Positions 18,120 to 27,925 are shown, counted from the stretch's first letter. The stretch is 64,000 bases of DNA from Demequina sediminis (GCF_030296675.1 NZ_AP027736.1:1922001-1986000), one strand, 5' to 3'. Notes: generated by a model not told the origin, from the sequence alone. A program made the numbers and translations.

Positions 18120-19791
18120 ATGCATGAGCGCGCAGGCACCATCGCCCTTCCCGAAGACCTCATCGACGTCGACGCCCTGCTGGGTGAGTATTACGACAAG
18201 GTTCCCGACCCCTCGGTCCCGGATCAGCGGGTCGCGTTCGGCACCTCGGGGCATCGCGGCAGCGCCTTCGACACGGCCTTCAACGAGGCACACATCGTCG
18301 CGACCACCGCCGCGATCATCGAGTACCGCACCGCCCAGGGCTACGACGGACCGCTCTTCATGGGCAAGGACACGCACGCGCTGTCGGGACCCGCGTGGGA
18401 GACGGCCCTCGAGGTGCTCGCCGCCGCGGGCGTGCGCGTCATGATCGACGCGCAGGGCCGCTTCACCCCCACCCCCGCGGTGAGCCACGCGATCCTCGTC
18501 GCGAACGGCGCCACCTCGCCCCAGGGTCTGCGCACGTCGGGGCGGGGCCTTGCGGACGGCATCGTCATCACGCCCTCCCACAACCCCCTCGCGACGGCGG
18601 CTTCAAGTACAACCCCCGCACGGCGGCCCGGCCGACACCGACGCCACGTCGTGGATCGCGAACCGCGCCAACGAGATCCTCGCCAAGGGCTGGAGGAGCG
18701 TGCCGCGGTTCCAGCTCGCCAAGGCGCTCGCCGCCGACACCACGCAGAAGCACGACTTCATGGCCGCCTACGTGCGCGACCTGCCGTCCGTGATCGACAT
18801 CGACGCGATCCGCGAGGCGGGCGTGAGGATCGGCGCTGACCCGCTCGGCGGCGCGGCCGTCGACTACTGGGGAGCGATCGGCGAGGAGCACGGGCTGAAC
18901 CTCACCGTCGTGAATCCCGAGGTCGACCCGCGCTGGGCGTTCATGACCCTCGACTGGGACGGCAAGATCCGCATGGACTGCTCGTCGCCGTCCGCGATGG
19001 CCTCGCTGCGCGGCCTCATGGCGGGAGACAGCGCGCCCTATGACATCGCGACGGGGAACGATGCCGATGCCGACCGCCACGGAATCGTCACCCGCGACGG
19101 GCTGATGAACCCCAACCACTACCTCGCCGCCGCGATCGCCTACCTCTACGGCGGGGCGCGCGCGCAGTGGCCGGCGGATGCCAGGATCGGCAAGACGCTC
19201 GTCTCGTCGAGCCTGATCGACCGCGTCGGCGCGGACCTCGGTCGCCCGGTGCTCGAGGTGCCGGTGGGCTTCAAGTGGTTCGTGCCCGGCCTGCTGTCGG
19301 GAGAGGTCGGCTTCGGCGGCGAGGAGTCCGCGGGGGCATCATTCCTGCGCCGGAACGGCGGCGTGTGGACCACCGACAAGGACGGCATCCTGCTGTGCCT
19401 GCTCGCGTCCGAGATCACCGCCGTGACCGGGGCGTCGCCCGCCGTCCTTCACCGCAGTCTCGTGGAGCGCCTGGGCGAGAGCTGGTACGCCCGCGTGGAC
19501 GCCGCGGCGAGCAAGGACGAGAAGGCCCGCCTGGGCGCGCTCGCTCCCGAGCAGGTGCCCGCGACCTCCCTGGCGGGCCAGCCCATCACCGCCAAGCTCA
19601 CCGCGGCGCCAGGCAACGGCGCGAAGATCGGCGGCCTCAAGGTCACGACGGACGATGCCTGGTTCGCCGCGCGCCCGTCCGGCACCGAGGACGTGTACAA
19701 GATTTACGCCGAGTCCTTCGTGTCCGAGTCGCACCTGGGCGAGGTCCAGGCCGCCGCGCGCGAGGTCGTGTCGGAGGCGCTCGAGGGCTGA
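18120..19791 (+). CDS. pgm: Phosphoglucomutase (alpha-D-glucose-specific); two frame breaks at 18584-18588 and 18613-18617
   Basis: Interconverts glucose 1- and 6-phosphate. About 557 residues, the usual length for the alpha-specific Pgm class. Landmarks are [14 protein letters not shown] near 40, the phosphoserine loop ITPSHNP near 155, the metal loop [13 protein letters not shown] near 310, the sugar loop [12 protein letters not shown] and the phosphate-binding [15 protein letters not shown] near the end. Two C5 runs 24 bases apart each lack one base. Restoring both gives [20 protein letters not shown], the invariant family sequence. The gene is almost certainly intact in vivo. It is divergent from the glycosyltransferase. 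Confidence 0.9.
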
Positions 19792-19837
19792 GCGCGCCTG
19801 CGCGACGTCCCGGGGGCGGCGTGCCACCCTGGTGCGC

Positions 19838-20539
19838 ATGAGGACAGCGACCGTGTGGGGTGCGCTCGCGCTCGCCGTCGTGCTGTCCGGCTGCATGCGC
19901 TTCGACGCCCACCTCGAGCTCTCACCAGACGACACGGTCGACGGCGCCTACGTGTTCGCGGTCCGCGAGGGCACGGGCGCCGCGCTGGGGACGTCGGACC
20001 GCGAGGCCGCGGAGCAGCTCTACGCCGAGTCCGGGTTGTCCGCGACCCTGTCTCATGCGCGCCAGCACGGGTGGAGCGAGGGCGAACTCGTGGGCACCGA
20101 GGTCACGTTCCGCAACGAGCCGCTCACGGAGTTCGCGCCCACCGCCGATCGCTTCGGCGTGACACGCGAGGGCGACGAGTTCGTGGTGTCGGGCCCCGCG
20201 TCGGCGGTCACGGAGGAGGACGCCGCGTCGCTCGAGGACGCGCGCCTCACCGTGTCCGTGACCTTCCCCGGGCCGGTGGCATCCGCGAATGGTCAGGTGG
20301 ACGGCAGGACCGTGACGTGGGACCTCGTCGGCGGTCCCGAGGTGCTCGAGGCGCGCGGCTCGGCAGTGCGGGAGACCTCGGCGGTGCCGGGCGTCCTGGC
20401 CGCCCTCGTCGTGATCGGCGCGGCGGCGGCCACCGTGGCGGCCCGGCGCAGGCCTTCCCGGCCCACCCAGGCGCGGAGGGCAGCGCCCCGCCCGGCCACG
20501 GCATCGTCCCTGCGTCCACCCCCGCCCCACGCTCGGTAG
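19838..20539 (+). CDS. LppM-family lipoprotein, copy 1
   Basis: A 233-residue predicted lipoprotein. A short signal peptide ends in the lipobox LSGC (Cys19). The mature part starts MRFDAHLELSPDDTVDGAYV, a DUF3153/LppM signature, and ends with a C-terminal membrane helix (about 183-202) and a basic tail. So it is anchored at both ends. LppM proteins are cell-envelope proteins of Actinobacteria; the molecular role is unclear. First of three tandem paralogues. Confidence 0.8.
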   Translation: MRTATVWGALALAVVLSGCMRFDAHLELSPDDTVDGAYVFAVREGTGAALGTSDREAAEQLYAESGLSATLSHARQHGWSEGELVGTEVTFRNEPLTEFAPTADRFGVTREGDEFVVSGPASAVTEEDAASLEDARLTVSVTFPGPVASANGQVDGRTVTWDLVGGPEVLEARGSAVRETSAVPGVLAALVVIGAAAATVAARRRPSRPTQARRAAPRPATASSLRPPPPHAR

Positions 20540-20579
20540 GGGTTGGCGCGGCCACCCCGCTCATGGGAGGGTTCAGGGC

Positions 20580-21467
20580 ATGAGAACCACTCTCCGCGCG
20601 ATCGCCCTCGGCCTGGTGGCGACGCTCGCCCTCGCGGGCTGCCTGCGCATCGACATGTCCATCACCCTCAACGAGGACGACACGGCCGACGGCTCGTTCC
20701 TCATGGCCGTCGAGAAGGGCTCGGGCGAGGCGTTCGAGATGACCGACGAGGACCTGGTCGAGCAGTTCTCGTCCGAGACCGGGGCCGACTTCGAGAACGG
20801 GACCGTCGAGCCCTACGAGGACGACACCCACATCGGCCAGCTCATCACCTTCACGGGCGAGCCGCTGGCGGGCCTCGACGAGGGCGACGGCTCCATGAGC
20901 ATCACCCGCGACGGCGATGACTACGTCGTGGCCGGAGCGTTCGACGCGACCGGCGGCGAGGACATGGGTTCCATCCCCGGCGCGGAGATGACGCTCGCGA
21001 TCACGTTCCCCGGCCCCGTGTCGGAGCACAACGGCACGCTCGAGGGCACCACGGTCACGTGGGACCTCATGACGCTCGACGAGGACCTCAGCGCCCGCGG
21101 CGCCGCGAGCCCCGACACCGGACTGCCGCTGTGGGCCTGGATCGCGATCGGCGCCGGCGTGCTGGTGCTTGCGGGCATCGCCGTGGTGCTCGTGGTGGTG
21201 CGCCGCCGTCCGGCGCCCGCGGGCGAGGCCGCCTTCGCTCCCTACGCGCCGGTGACCGATGCCGCCGCGGCCCCCGCACCGACCGGCACCTTCGAGCCCG
21301 TCCCCGCGCCCGCTGCGGGCGACACCGCGGTGTTCGCTCCGCCCGCCACGCCGGAGGCGGTCGAGGCTGCCGAGACGGCGCCGATCGAGCCGTCCGTGCC
21401 GGTGGAGACCGCGTCCACGGAGCCCGCTTCCAGCGACGACGCTCCGGAGGAGAACCCCTCGCGATGA
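20580..21467 (+). CDS. LppM-family lipoprotein, copy 2
   Basis: A 295-residue lipoprotein with lipobox LAGC (Cys21), then LRIDMSITLNEDDTADGSFL, the same signature as copy 1. Further shared landmarks are LITFTGEPLAGL and TFPGPVSEHNGTLEG. A C-terminal helix (about 182-203) is followed by a long Ala/Pro/Glu cytoplasmic tail. Its stop overlaps the next start (ATGA), so copies 2 and 3 are coupled. Confidence 0.8.
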   Translation: MRTTLRAIALGLVATLALAGCLRIDMSITLNEDDTADGSFLMAVEKGSGEAFEMTDEDLVEQFSSETGADFENGTVEPYEDDTHIGQLITFTGEPLAGLDEGDGSMSITRDGDDYVVAGAFDATGGEDMGSIPGAEMTLAITFPGPVSEHNGTLEGTTVTWDLMTLDEDLSARGAASPDTGLPLWAWIAIGAGVLVLAGIAVVLVVVRRRPAPAGEAAFAPYAPVTDAAAAPAPTGTFEPVPAPAAGDTAVFAPPATPEAVEAAETAPIEPSVPVETASTEPASSDDAPEENPSR

Positions 21468-22350
21468 GGCGACTCGGTGTCGTCCTCGCCGGCCTCGCGC
21501 TGGTCCTCACGGGCTGCGTGCGGGTCTCGACCGAGACCACGCTCGGCGAGGACGACACCTTCTCTCAGCACGCCGTGGTCGCGATGACCAGCCAGGCGCG
21601 CACGGCGCTCACGCAGCAGCTGGGCGACCTCACCGGGATGGACCTTCCCGACGGCGTCGAGGTCCCCGACGTGCCGCTCGACGTGGACTCGCTGCTCGAC
21701 GTCGAGGCGATTAGCGAGCAGCTCGCGCCCCTCGAGGAGGCGTATCCGGGCTCGGTCACGGTGTCCGAATACAGCGATGACGACGGCCGCGAGGGCGTCG
21801 AGATCGACGTGGTCGACGTGCCGCTCGACGCGATCACCGAGGCGGCAGGGTCCACGCCGTTCGGCGCGGGCACCGCGATCGTCCGCGAGGGCGACGCGTT
21901 CGTGGTGACCATCGAGACGGGCGCCGCGAGCCAGGCCGCCTCCCTGGGAGGAGCGGGCGATCAGCTCGCGCTCATCGAGAGCGCCGTCGACGTCGAGGTC
22001 GCCTTCACGTTCCCCGGGCTGGTGCGCGAGGCCAGCGCCGGCGAGATCACGGGCAACACCGTGCGCCTGGGGCTCGGCGACCTGCTGTCGGCGGACGAGA
22101 TCCGCGTGGTCGGCGGCGCCGAGTCGCAGTTTGACTGGGGCCCGTTCGTGCGGTGGGGCCTGGTCGCGCTGGGCGCGCTCATCCTCATCGGCGGCGCCGC
22201 GGCCCTCATCGTTCAGGACCGCAGGCGTCGCTCGCGCACGCATCTGCCGCCGCCGCGGGACACCGCGGGCGACGGCATCGGCACGCTCGGCGAAGGCGGC
22301 ACGCCTCGCTCCCCGGAGGGGACGACACCCCGCCCGCCGCATCGTCCTGA
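21464..22350 (+). CDS. LppM-family lipoprotein, copy 3 (frame break at 22318-22321)
   Basis: Lipobox LTGC (Cys18) is followed by VRVSTETTLGEDDTFSQHAV. The mature domain is longer than in its siblings, with a C-terminal membrane helix near 230-250. As given, the frame runs without a stop into the MFS transporter, which would be a lipoprotein-transporter fusion. Adding one G to the G4 run at 22318-22321 instead yields GDDTPPAASS and a stop at 22350. The fusion is therefore probably a sequence artefact. Confidence 0.75.
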
Positions 22351-22405
22351 CACACGGTGCCATGGCGCCCCGCGGGTGTCCCCGCGGAGTGAGAGCATTG
22401 CCCTC

Positions 22406-23677
22406 GTGCTCGACACCTATCGCTCGATCCTGATTCACCCCGGCGCCAAGGCCTTCGCCTTCGCGGGGCTATTGGCGCGCCTGCCGATCTCGATGTTCAA
22501 CATCTCCATGATCCTCATGGTGCAGCTGCAGTACGACAGCTACGCGATGGCGGGCCGCGTCGCGGCGATCGGCACGCTCGTGTGGGCGGCACAGACGGTG
22601 CCGACCGCGCGGCTCGTCGACAGGATCGGGCAGCGTGCCGCGATGATCCCCCTCACGATCATCTTCGTGGCGGGGGCCAGCATGGCCATCTGGACCGCGA
22701 TGACGCGCGGCCCCGAGTGGCTGCTGTGGGTGTCGGTCGCGATCGCGTCGCTGCAGGGGCCGCTCGGATCTCTCACCCGCGCGCGGTGGTCGCACCTGCT
22801 GCACTCCGACAAGGACATCCACACCGCGTTCGCTCTCGAGGGCGCGCTCGACGAGGTCCTGTTCGTCGGCGGACCCGCGCTCGCGACGATCCTCGCGACG
22901 CTCGTGTGGCCGCCGCTGGGCGTGGTCGTGTGCCTCGTGGGGCTCGTCGTGGGCATGACGATCCTGCTCGCCCAGCGTGGCACCGAGCCCGCCCCGCGCG
23001 GCGCGGACTCGGGCAGCTCGCTCGGCTGGAAGCTGCCGCCCGCCGTGATCGCGGTGTCGCTGGTCGCGCTGGGGATCGGCGCGATGTTCGGCGCATTCGA
23101 CATCTCGGTGGTCGCGTTCGCGGAGGAGTCGGGACATCAGACGCTGTCGGGCGTGATCATCGCGGTGGTCTCCGCCGGCTCGCTGCTGGGCGGCCTGCTG
23201 TACGGAGCGCGTCACTGGCGCACGGCGCTGTGGAAGCGGACCGTGATCGGCGCGCTGCTCATGGCGGCCGGGTTTGGCTCGCTCGTGTTCGCGCCCAACA
23301 TCGCGGTGCTCACGGTGCTGGGGCTGTTCGCGGGACTCACGATCGCGCCGACCCTCACGAACGCCGACACCGTCGTGCAGCGCGTGGTGCGCAGGGACCA
23401 GATCACCGAGGGCATGGCGTGGCTGCGCATCGGCATGGGCGTGGGCATCGCGTTCGGCGCGTGGATCGCGGGCGGGCTCATCGAGCAGGCCGACGCACGC
23501 GCCGGCCTGGGCATGTCCGCCCTGGGAGCGGGGCTCGCCTTCGTGCTGGTCATCGCGTTCGCCGGCGTCTTGCGCCGCGGCACCGAACGCGGCGACGCGG
23601 AGGGCGCGGACGATGCCCCGCCCCCGTCCGAGCGCGAGGAGTCCGTCGAGCAGCCTCCGCTGCCGCCCCACATGTAA
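22406..23677 (+). CDS. MFS transporter
   Basis: A major-facilitator transporter of about 423 residues with roughly 12 hydrophobic segments. The start is taken at GTG 22406 (VLDTYRSILIHPGAKAFAF). Its sister at 42532 begins the same way (YRGILALPGARAFTAWG). Shared internal sequence includes DEVLFVGGPALATILAT. The ending is an acidic, Pro-rich cytoplasmic tail. Substrate unknown; sugar-efflux/SET-like or multidrug families are possible. It follows the LppM triplet. Confidence 0.82.
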   Translation: MLDTYRSILIHPGAKAFAFAGLLARLPISMFNISMILMVQLQYDSYAMAGRVAAIGTLVWAAQTVPTARLVDRIGQRAAMIPLTIIFVAGASMAIWTAMTRGPEWLLWVSVAIASLQGPLGSLTRARWSHLLHSDKDIHTAFALEGALDEVLFVGGPALATILATLVWPPLGVVVCLVGLVVGMTILLAQRGTEPAPRGADSGSSLGWKLPPAVIAVSLVALGIGAMFGAFDISVVAFAEESGHQTLSGVIIAVVSAGSLLGGLLYGARHWRTALWKRTVIGALLMAAGFGSLVFAPNIAVLTVLGLFAGLTIAPTLTNADTVVQRVVRRDQITEGMAWLRIGMGVGIAFGAWIAGGLIEQADARAGLGMSALGAGLAFVLVIAFAGVLRRGTERGDAEGADDAPPPSEREESVEQPPLPPHM

Positions 23678-23751
23678 GAGTTCCCCACTCAGGGACCTAG
23701 GTCCCCGCTGGGGGCGCCGCGGGACGGTTACCGTCGTTGTCACAGGACGTG

Positions 23752-23870
23752 GGGTGGCAAGGAAGCCATCCTCTAGAGCGTGGCTCGGGCGACCATCCGG
23801 GGACTTGGTCGCCCGGGCCGCACCCCTTCCGAGCGTCGGCGTCCCGCTCCCTCCCCCAGGGACGCCGACG
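23752..23870 (+). other. Candidate structured RNA: three consecutive stem-loops
   Basis: Hairpin 1 pairs 23752-23758 with 23765-23771 (7 bp, loop AAGGAA). Hairpin 2 pairs 23782-23794 with 23807-23819 (13 bp with one G-U). Hairpin 3 pairs 23834-23845 with 23859-23870 (12 bp perfect). Such tight spacing suggests a folded RNA, a multi-hairpin terminator or a recombination site. I could not match it to a known riboswitch or sRNA family. Either strand could be the transcribed one. Confidence 0.35.
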
Positions 23871-23919
23871 CCGGATCACTCGCCGCTGACTCTCGCGGCT
23901 CGCACTCGCGCACCCTTTC

Positions 23920-24030
23920 TCGCGGCTCCGCCACACGCCGGCGACCATGGGTGTCCCATGGCGCGCATCAACCTCGCGGAAACGACCATGGGTGTCCCAT
24001 TGGCGCAGACGCGTGTGGCGGAGCCGCGGA
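23920..24030. repeat. Inverted copies of an interspersed repeat flanking two palindromic direct repeats
   Basis: The left arm TCGCGGCTCCGCCACACGC (23920-23938) is matched in inverse by GCGTGTGGCGGAGCCGCGGA (24011-24030). Between them are two identical copies of CGACCATGGGTGTCCCAT (23942-23959 and 23983-24000), each containing ATGGG-TGT-CCCAT. Shortened copies of the outer element follow at 24040-24052 and 24059-24070. The same outer element recurs at 28924-29090. Confidence 0.75.
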
Positions 24031-24093
24031 GAATGGTGGGGCGGAGCCGCGGCACATCGTGTGGCGGAGAGTGGCACGCCGCGCAAAGCACGC

Positions 24094-25251
24094 TCAGGCG
24101 CGTGAGCGGTCGCGCGCCCTTCCCACAGGCCCCGACGACACCTCGCGCGCGGCGGCCCTGATCCGTCGCTTCGCCGCCTCCGGCGAGCGGGTCAACAGGT
24201 CGAGCACGGCCGCCTCAAGGGCATCCTGAGCGTGCTCGGGCCTCTCGCCTGGCACCGCCTCGCCACCGGTCACGCCCAGGCCCTCGACACCGAGGGCATC
24301 CACCACGGGAGCCAGCGACACCCCGTCCTCCCACAGGTCCACGACGCGCGGATCGACGTAGGACGCGCGCGCGACCGCGGGGGTGTTGCCGAGCGCCTCG
24401 GCCACGTCCCTCATCACGCCTGCCACCGCGCGCTTGCGCGCCGTCGGGCTCAGGTCTGCCGCCGGAGCCAGAGCGCCCAGCCCGCGCGCGGCGACCACGG
24501 TGCCGTGCCACGTGCGGAAGTCCTTCGCGGTGGCCTCCGTCGCGAGGCGCTCGCGCACGTACGCGTTGATGTCGGCGCTGGTGATGTCGCGCCACACCAC
24601 GGGCGGCCCGTCCTCACGCCACGCGAACAGCTCGGCTTCGCCGTCACGGCGCCGCTTGAGCGTCGCCAGCGCATCCGCGCAGGCAGCGTCCTGGAGGACC
24701 AGCCTGCGCTCGCGACCGTGCTTGGCGACGTACGAGAACTCGAGGGAGTCGGCGTCGATCCTCACGTGGTCGCGTCGCAGCGTCGCGAGTCCGTACGAGC
24801 CATTGTCCGCGGCGTAGCTCTCCCCGCCCACACGAAAGAGACCCAGGTCCAGGAGCCGAAAGCACACCGCGAGCACATGCTCCCTGGACATGTCGGCGCG
24901 AGCCAGATCCTCCGCGACCGCGGCACGGGCCGCGGGAAGGCGGCGCGCCACATCGAGGATGCGGTCGTGCTTCTCGCGATCCCTGTCCTCACGCCACTGC
25001 GGGTGGTAGAGGTATTGGCGGCGCCCGGCATCGTCCGTCCCCACCGCCTGGAGGTGACCGCGGTCAGACTCACAAATCCAGACGTCCGTCCATGCGGGCG
25101 GAATCGCGAGTGCCTCGATGCGTGCGCGTACGGCGGCGTCCCGCACCGTCGCGCCGTGGCGGTCGCGATACGAGAAGCCCTTGCCCGAGCGCACTCGCCC
25201 GTAACCGGGCCCCGAGCAGTCCGAACGATGGAGCCGCACCCGGCGGCTCAT
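24094..25251 (-). CDS. DNA topoisomerase IB (poxvirus-like)
   Basis: A 385-residue bacterial topoisomerase IB that relaxes supercoils through a 3'-phosphotyrosyl intermediate. The N-terminal domain has GKGFSYRDRHG and IPPAWTDVWIC. The catalytic domain has VGGESYAADNGSYGLATL, the active-site cluster KDFRTWHGTV (about 240-250) and the nucleophile tyrosine in ASYVDPRVVDLW near 300. Its start overlaps the stop of the monooxygenase gene (ATGA). It is slightly longer than poxvirus enzymes owing to a basic Arg/Ala tail. Confidence 0.93.
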   Translation of the reverse strand: MSRRVRLHRSDCSGPGYGRVRSGKGFSYRDRHGATVRDAAVRARIEALAIPPAWTDVWICESDRGHLQAVGTDDAGRRQYLYHPQWREDRDREKHDRILDVARRLPAARAAVAEDLARADMSREHVLAVCFRLLDLGLFRVGGESYAADNGSYGLATLRRDHVRIDADSLEFSYVAKHGRERRLVLQDAACADALATLKRRRDGEAELFAWREDGPPVVWRDITSADINAYVRERLATEATAKDFRTWHGTVVAARGLGALAPAADLSPTARKRAVAGVMRDVAEALGNTPAVARASYVDPRVVDLWEDGVSLAPVVDALGVEGLGVTGGEAVPGERPEHAQDALEAAVLDLLTRSPEAAKRRIRAAAREVSSGPVGRARDRSRA

Positions 25252-26795
25252 GGGACCAGCCCCGTGGCGCGGGCCGCGGCGGCGAGGTCGGCCGCGGTGG
25301 GGCCACGCAGCACCGCCGCGACGTGCCGATCCGGCCGCACGAGCAGCACGTGGCCGCGGCGGAGGCTCCGGCGCAGACCTCGGCGCGCCTCACCGGAGTC
25401 GACGACCACCGTGGCGAGTCCGTCGATCGCGGGCGGGTCGACCCCGATCCCCACGACCGCCGCGCGACCGCCGAGCAGCGACGCGAGCCTCTCGCCCGAG
25501 CGCAACACGGCGTCAGGCACGCGGCGCCCCACCGCCCGGCGGGCGCCCCACCACCCACCGCCGAGCAACCGCCCGCTGTGCCGGCTGCGGTAGCGGAGGT
25601 CTCGCATCGACAACCGACGGGTGAGGAGGCGCGATGCGGTCCGCGACCGCAGCAGGATCCGCATGGCCCAGAATGCGGCGGGCCGGGTCCACACCGGAGT
25701 GCGGAACTCCAGCAGGGAGTTGAGGTAGGCACGGCGGCGCACCGCGGTCGCGATGTCGCGGCGCTCGCGGTCGTAGCCGTCGAGCATGAGGTCGGGATCC
25801 GCGCCCTCCACTACCGCGGCCAGGGTCCACGCGAGGTTCTCCGCGTCCTGCAAGCCCTGGTTCATGCCCTGGCCGCCCGCGGGCGAGATGAGGTGGGCGG
25901 AGTCTCCCGCGAGGACGATGCGGCCCACCCGGAAGCGCGGCACCGCCTGCTGGTAGAGGGTGGTCTGGGACTGCCACGTCACCCGGTGAGCGCGTTCGCC
26001 AAAGAGCCGGTTCACCGCGGGGGCCAACTCCTCGACGGGGACGTCGGGGCGACGCGGCGGCGGCCCCTCGGTCGGCAACGACACCGGCACCGGATCCGAG
26101 GGCATCGTCATGAGCACGCGCCAGCGGCCCGGCTCGAAGCGCAGCGCGGCCAACAGGCCACGCCGCGTGGGGTCGATGCGAATCGGCTCGAGGCCGCCGT
26201 CCTCGAGCTCGACGTCGAAGACCAAGAGGTTGACGGTGATGATCTGACCGCGGTGCCGCATGCCAAGTCCCTCGCGCACCACCGACCGCGAGCCGTCCGC
26301 CGCGACCAGATACGAGCCGCGAAGCTCCCTGACCCCGGCATCGTCCCTCACCACCGCGACCACGTGGTCACCCTCGTCGCGCGCGGACAGGCACTCCGCT
26401 CCGACCACGGTCGCGAGCGGCTCGGCCGTGATCGCGTCGCGCAGCAGGCGCTCGGTCGAGGCCTGCGGCAGGAGCACGATGCCCGGCATCGCCGACTCGG
26501 CCTCGAGCGGCGAGAAGTCGAGGGAGAAGATGGGGCGTTCGGTGCGGATGTCGGCGGGCGCGACACGGGCGCGCCGGTCGCCCTCGGCGAGGAAGGGCTC
26601 CACGAGGCCCCAATCCTCGAGGATCTCGAGGGTGCGCCCCCAGATGCCGAAGGCGCGCGATCCGCGCGGCGTCGTGAGGTCGCGCTCGATGACCGTCGAC
26701 CGCACCCCGTGATGCGCGAGCCCGAGCGCGAGGGTCAGCCCCACGGGGCCTCCGCCCACGATCAGGACCTCGTCGCCCTCAGCATCGGTGCTCAC
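25248..26795 (-). CDS. FAD-dependent aromatic monooxygenase (PheA/TfdB-like)
   Basis: A 515-residue group A flavoprotein hydroxylase. The FAD dinucleotide motif is VLIVGGGPVGLTLALGL near 10-26. The DG motif is VAADGSRSVVREGLG near 165. The GD motif is LAGDSAHLISPAGGQGMNQ near 290. A thioredoxin-like C-terminal domain continues to the end, with RPDRHVAAVLRG. Such enzymes hydroxylate phenols or polyketides using NAD(P)H and O2. It is coupled to the downstream topoisomerase gene, which suggests co-transcription rather than shared function. Confidence 0.85.
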   Translation of the reverse strand: MSTDAEGDEVLIVGGGPVGLTLALGLAHHGVRSTVIERDLTTPRGSRAFGIWGRTLEILEDWGLVEPFLAEGDRRARVAPADIRTERPIFSLDFSPLEAESAMPGIVLLPQASTERLLRDAITAEPLATVVGAECLSARDEGDHVVAVVRDDAGVRELRGSYLVAADGSRSVVREGLGMRHRGQIITVNLLVFDVELEDGGLEPIRIDPTRRGLLAALRFEPGRWRVLMTMPSDPVPVSLPTEGPPPRRPDVPVEELAPAVNRLFGERAHRVTWQSQTTLYQQAVPRFRVGRIVLAGDSAHLISPAGGQGMNQGLQDAENLAWTLAAVVEGADPDLMLDGYDRERRDIATAVRRRAYLNSLLEFRTPVWTRPAAFWAMRILLRSRTASRLLTRRLSMRDLRYRSRHSGRLLGGGWWGARRAVGRRVPDAVLRSGERLASLLGGRAAVVGIGVDPPAIDGLATVVVDSGEARRGLRRSLRRGHVLLVRPDRHVAAVLRGPTAADLAAAARATGLVP

Positions 26796-26876
26796 GCGTC
26801 ACCTCCCACCGGATACGACACCGCGCGCGCCCGCGCCATTCCGCGGTCCCTTCGCGACGCTCAGGACTCGGAGCGC

Positions 26877-27925
26877 CTACTCGACCACCAGCTCGACGCT
26901 CTCCTGAGACTCGGGCCCCGTCCAGCACACGGCCGCGAGCGCCCCAGGCGACTGCGCCGTTCCTGTCACGCGCGCGTCCTCGGCGGGACCACACAACCCG
27001 CCCGGCAACGACGTGGCCTCGACGAGGCGCCATTGGTCGGTCACCAGGTCGATGACCACCCACGTCCCTCCCGCCGAGGCGAGGAACTCGCTTCCCGCCG
27101 CGCGCTGGATCAGCATCACCGCGACGGTGCCGTCGTCATCGAGCCACACCTCCGCGCCCACGTCGCCGTGGGAGTCCACCCCGCCACCCGTGAGCAGGCC
27201 CCCGATCGCGCGCTGGGCCGCGAGCGCCTGGAACTCGCCGTCCCCCACGTAGAGGAACAGCGACTGCACGGTCGAGCGATACGAGTACCCCGCCCACAGC
27301 ACCGTGCCGTCCGCGAGGTCCCTCACCGGCGCGACGGAGAAGACCCGGCCTCCCTCACCCCAGCGCTGCAGGGGAGGCACCGCGCCAGCGCCCCAGTCCT
27401 CCACCACGAGCCCGTCCTCGAGTTCGATCTGCACCACCTGGTAACCGTCTCCGCCGGTCAGGCGTGCCGTCCACGCGAGGCGCGCCGCCAGGTCGAACGC
27501 CACGACCTCGACCTGCACGTCCGTGCGTAGCTCGTAGAGCAGCACCAGGTCACCCTCGGGCGGCGACAGGTACAGCGCCTGCGCCGTCCCCCGATCGGCG
27601 CGCCATCGGTCTCGACGCGCCGCGTCTCGACCACCCACGTGTCGTCGACGCAGTCCCACACCGCGTCGGTGAGCAGGCGCGCCTCGGGTAGTCCCTCGGC
27701 CTGCTCCGCGACCGGCGGCTTGGCGTCCTCCGGCAAGTTCACCCAGTGGCACGTGCCATCCCCCGTGGGAGTGGCGGTGGGTGTGGACGATGCCGTGGGA
27801 GCGGGCGCCGCGGCCGGTGAGGCGGCGTCGAGGACGCGCACGACAGTCAGGTACGCCGTGAAGCCCAGAGCCGCCCCGGCAACTAGCGCCGCACCGACCG
27901 CCAGGCCCCGCTGCCACCGCGCCAT
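26877..27925 (-). CDS. Membrane-anchored extracytoplasmic protein of unknown function (frame break at 27588-27592)
   Basis: An approximately 349-residue protein with an N-terminal signal anchor (about 5-32, WQRGLAVGAALVAGAALGF) and a Pro/Thr/Ala linker. A beta-rich globular domain follows, containing GTCHWVNLPEDAKPP and YQVVQIELEDGLVV. ATG 27925 is preceded by AAGGGGG. A C5 run at 27588-27592 lacks one base; with it the two halves join as GAPIGGTAQALYLSPPEG. The repeated VWLDDDG/LTGGDG turns suggest a beta-propeller-like fold, but I recognise no family. Confidence 0.65.

Larger units (their letters stand above)
23678..24093. other. Gene-free stretch with multiple hairpins and repeats
   Basis: A 416-bp gap holding no credible gene. 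It contains the perfect palindrome GGGACCTAGGTCCC (23692-23705), three strong consecutive hairpins (23752-23870), a long inverted repeat (23920-23938 with 24011-24030) and two direct repeats that are themselves palindromic (23942-23959, 23983-24000). The first palindrome may end the MFS transcript. Confidence 0.7.

Noticed and set aside
18580..18620. Programmed ribosomal frameshifting in pgm
   Set aside because: Two separate shifts 24 bases apart, each at a C5 run, and the same pattern in about fifteen unrelated genes, fit run-length errors better than recoding.
23752..23870. Known riboswitch (c-di-GMP, c-di-AMP or TPP) in the hairpin island
   Set aside because: Conserved cores of these classes are not present; the stems do not match their spacing.
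25092..27530. 812-codon open frame opposite the topoisomerase and monooxygenase genes
   Set aside because: Shadow of real genes on the other strand; no recognisable domains and no plausible start context.
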